Origin: Methylacidiphilum infernorum V4
GTDB lineage: Bacteria; Verrucomicrobiota; Verrucomicrobiia; Methylacidiphilales; Methylacidiphilaceae
Assembly (NCBI RefSeq): GCF_000019665.1
Contig: NC_010794.1
Coordinates: 1,798,001 to 1,862,000, forward strand
Length of the DNA stretch: 64,000 nucleotides
Reading direction: 5' to 3'
Every line of letters begins with the position of its first letter. Positions within the stretch are counted from its first letter, which is position 1. The notes beneath the pieces were generated by a model. That model was given only the letters and a program-made list of their open reading frames with translations, was not told where the DNA came from and searched no databases. This document shows, piece after piece, positions 62,099 through 64,000 of the stretch. The position numbers were made by a program, and so were the translations under genes.

Positions 62099-64000
62099 TC
62101 AGGGAGAAAACGAACCATCCTGTGATAATTGGAAGAGGTGAGCGGGACAGGCTTCAGGATCGAGCTTCACAAAGTTCCATTCTCCATGCCAAGTGTAGGT
62201 CACATCCGCAAGAAGATCGGTCAGCTGGTAAGGCTTGGAAGGATCTAGTCCAACCGATTCAGGTTGGAAATGAATCCAACCCATCTCGGTATTTCTACTC
62301 ATGTTCACCACGATCAGGAGGGGATCTCCATGTCCCGGCAGTTCCTTGACATAGGCAAGCAGCCTTGGGTTATCCCCCTGAATAAAGCGGATGTTTTCCG
62401 TTCTCTGCAAGGCGGGATGGAGCTTCCGAATATGGTTGACCTTGGCAATGAATTCTTTTATGTTGCCGGGAGCATTCCAGTCCCAAGTTTTAATCTCGTA
62501 TTTTTCAGAATCCTTGTATTCTTCCTTCCCGGGTTCAAGGGGAATGTTGACGCAGAGTTCAAAGGCAGGGCCATAAATTCCATAATTGGAGCTGAGGGTG
62601 GCCGCAAGCACATGACGCATTTTAAAAACAGAGGGGGGAGCATACTGCAGATAGCCGGCAAGGATGTCCGGGGTGTTAGGCCAAAAATTGGGCCTAAAAA
62701 ACTCCACTACCGGGGGAGAGGTCAACTCTTCCATGTAAGCCTTGATCTCGGAGGCTTCAGATCTCCAGGTAAAATAGGTATAGCTTTGAGAAAACCCCCG
62801 CTTGGCTAAACCATAGAGCAACTTAGGCCGCGTAAAGGCTTCAGAAAGAAAGAGAGTATCGGGGTAATCCCTCTTGATTTCCCATATGACCCAGCGCCAG
62901 AACGCTAAAGGCTTGGTATGAGGATTGTCTACCCTGAAAATCTTGACTCCCTGGTTTATCCAAAAAACGAATATGCTCTTAAGTTCTTCCCATAAGGCTT
63001 GCCAATCTTCAGTCTCAAAATCAAAAGGGACAATATCTTCGTACTTCTTGGGGGGATTTTCAGCATATTGGACGGTCCCATCGGGTCTCCATTTAAACCA
63101 GGCAGGATGCTCAAGAAGGTAAGGATGATCGGGAGAACATTGAAAAGCGATGTCTAGGGCTACTTCTATACCGTAGTCGGCAGCCTTTTTGACGAAGTGC
63201 CGGAAATCTTCCAGGCTGCCTAGACTGGGATGAATGGATTTATGTCCTCCCTCTGCCGAACCAATAGCCCAAGGGCTACCCACATCTTCCGGTGAAGCGA
63301 TCAAGGCATTGTTTTTGCCTTTCCTGGCCTTTTTACCGATAGGATGGATGGGAGGCAGATACACCACGTCAAAACCCATCGCGGCGATGTCGGGAAGAAG
63401 TCTTTCGCATTCCTTGAATGTCCCATGCTTGCCGGGAACCGAACTCCAGGACCTCGGGAAAAATTCATACCAACTGCTAAATTGGGCTTTAGACCGTTCC
63501 ACGAAGATAAACAATGGAGATTCGGATTCAACTGATAAACTCCTATCCGGGTTCTTTTGAACGAGTTCCTCCAAGTAAGGATTTTTAATCAGCTGCAACC
63601 TTTGATGGAGGGAAAGTCGTTCATCCTTGAGACGGTCAATCCAGTCTTTTAACTCCTGACTGCGGCTAAACGCCCAATTTTTTTCGAGCAGCCCTATCCC
63701 GATGGATAATTCTACAGCGATATCCTTGTCATTTTCAGCCAACTTATGCAGCTTTTCCAACCAATTTTGAAAATGATCGATCCAACCGATGATCTTAACC
63801 TCGTATATCCCCAGCTTCTCCAAAGGAAAAGAGGCTTCCCATTCATCGTTGCCGAGCTCCTCCATGGAGATTTCAGTCCATTGGCTGTCGGCTATATGCC
63901 TGTAGGCGAGATGAACCGAAATCCTTTCATGCCCATCAGCAAAGACGTAAGCACGGACAACCATGGTTTGACCGATAACCCGCTTTAGAGGGAAATCAGA
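62099..64000 (-). CDS. glgE: GlgE: alpha-1,4-glucan:maltose-1-phosphate maltosyltransferase (5' end outside window)
   Basis: GlgE (GH13_3) transfers maltose from maltose 1-phosphate to alpha-glucan chains. The visible protein has the N-terminal beta domain with 'VFADGHERISVHL', the catalytic (beta/alpha)8 barrel with the probable nucleophile Asp in 'IFRVDNPHTKPLAFW' and the acid Glu in 'LFLSEAFTRPKLLY', and 'DIAFQCSPDHPYLLEHPAWF'. An ATG at 63964 is in frame, but the upstream codons read FPLKRVIGQT, matching the conserved GlgE segment before it. The true start therefore lies beyond the right edge. With Mak it forms the GlgE pathway of glycogen synthesis; TreS is not visible. Confidence 0.93.
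   Translation of the reverse strand, partial: SDFPLKRVIGQTMVVRAYVFADGHERISVHLAYRHIADSQWTEISMEELGNDEWEASFPLEKLGIYEVKIIGWIDHFQNWLEKLHKLAENDKDIAVELSIGIGLLEKNWAFSRSQELKDWIDRLKDERLSLHQRLQLIKNPYLEELVQKNPDRSLSVESESPLFIFVERSKAQFSSWYEFFPRSWSSVPGKHGTFKECERLLPDIAAMGFDVVYLPPIHPIGKKARKGKNNALIASPEDVGSPWAIGSAEGGHKSIHPSLGSLEDFRHFVKKAADYGIEVALDIAFQCSPDHPYLLEHPAWFKWRPDGTVQYAENPPKKYEDIVPFDFETEDWQALWEELKSIFVFWINQGVKIFRVDNPHTKPLAFWRWVIWEIKRDYPDTLFLSEAFTRPKLLYGLAKRGFSQSYTYFTWRSEASEIKAYMEELTSPPVVEFFRPNFWPNTPDILAGYLQYAPPSVFKMRHVLAATLSSNYGIYGPAFELCVNIPLEPGKEEYKDSEKYEIKTWDWNAPGNIKEFIAKVNHIRKLHPALQRTENIRFIQGDNPRLLAYVKELPGHGDPLLIVVNMSRNTEMGWIHFQPESVGLDPSKPYQLTDLLADVTYTWHGEWNFVKLDPEACPAHLFQLSQDGSFSP

Noticed and set aside
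1-64000. CRISPR array
   Set aside because: No regularly spaced repeats were found; the only direct repeat is the two-copy 40-bp tandem unit at 50778-50857.

Overview
The window looks like a chromosomal segment of a Verrucomicrobia-type bacterium, most like an acidophilic Methylacidiphilum relative. This is inferred from gene content: a complete alternative complex III (ACIII) operon beside an aa3-type oxidase, futalosine-pathway menaquinone genes, the hopanoid enzyme HpnH, a long-form IspG, a DUF5069 protein and a GlgE/maltokinase pair. No methane oxidation genes and no rRNA lie in the window, so the genus is not proven.

Layout. 1-9.0 kb: the 3' part of a TonB-dependent receptor, a membrane metallophosphoesterase, doxX-like and carB, mqnC and mqnA. 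9.0-13.0 kb: secDF, yajC and tgt, read in the same direction as mqnAC and probably one transcript in the order tgt-yajC-secDF-mqnA-mqnC. 13.2-18.9 kb (plus strand): galT, two GH57 glucan enzymes and a small lipoprotein. 18.9-19.8 kb: non-coding DNA with a candidate structured RNA and a decayed IS607-type element. 19.8-36.0 kb (minus strand): a 16-kb respiratory cluster, actABCDEF, a small membrane protein, a CcoN-like protein that has lost nearly all its metal ligands, a CcoO-like cytochrome, a cytochrome c, then coxA, coxC, a subunit IV, three small membrane proteins, coxB and a DUF5069 gene. 36.1-38.6 kb: two tRNAs, a PgeF-type protein and hpnH. 38.7-45.3 kb: tatA, ispG, a chimeric IS607 remnant, rseP, dxr, rplT, rpmI, infC. 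45.3-52.6 kb: thrS, lgt, cimA, hpf and an M3 peptidase. 52.6-57.7 kb: a glycoconjugate cluster (PHP-glycosyltransferase fusion, deacetylase-like protein, acetyltransferase, second GT4). 58.0-64.0 kb: an outer-membrane barrel, an NADP-dependent oxidoreductase, maltokinase and glgE, which runs off the right edge.

How the parts fit. MqnA and MqnC would supply menaquinone. ACIII would oxidise menaquinol and pass electrons, probably through the cytochromes encoded between the two complexes, to the CuA site of CoxB. The GH57 enzymes, GalT, Mak and GlgE point to an intracellular alpha-glucan (glycogen-like) economy. Dxr, IspG and HpnH feed isoprenoid and hopanoid synthesis.

Most notable observations: (1) the CcoN homologue in the respiratory operon aligns without gaps to the cbb3 catalytic subunit around each ligand position, yet five of six heme and copper histidines are replaced; (2) two deletion derivatives of one IS607-type element keep both ends, and one carries an intact in-frame fusion of a TnpA-like helix-turn-helix to a TnpB zinc ribbon, its end touching the ispG start codon; (3) a roughly 290-nt inverted-repeat-bounded segment ending in nine T looks like an uncharacterised structured RNA.
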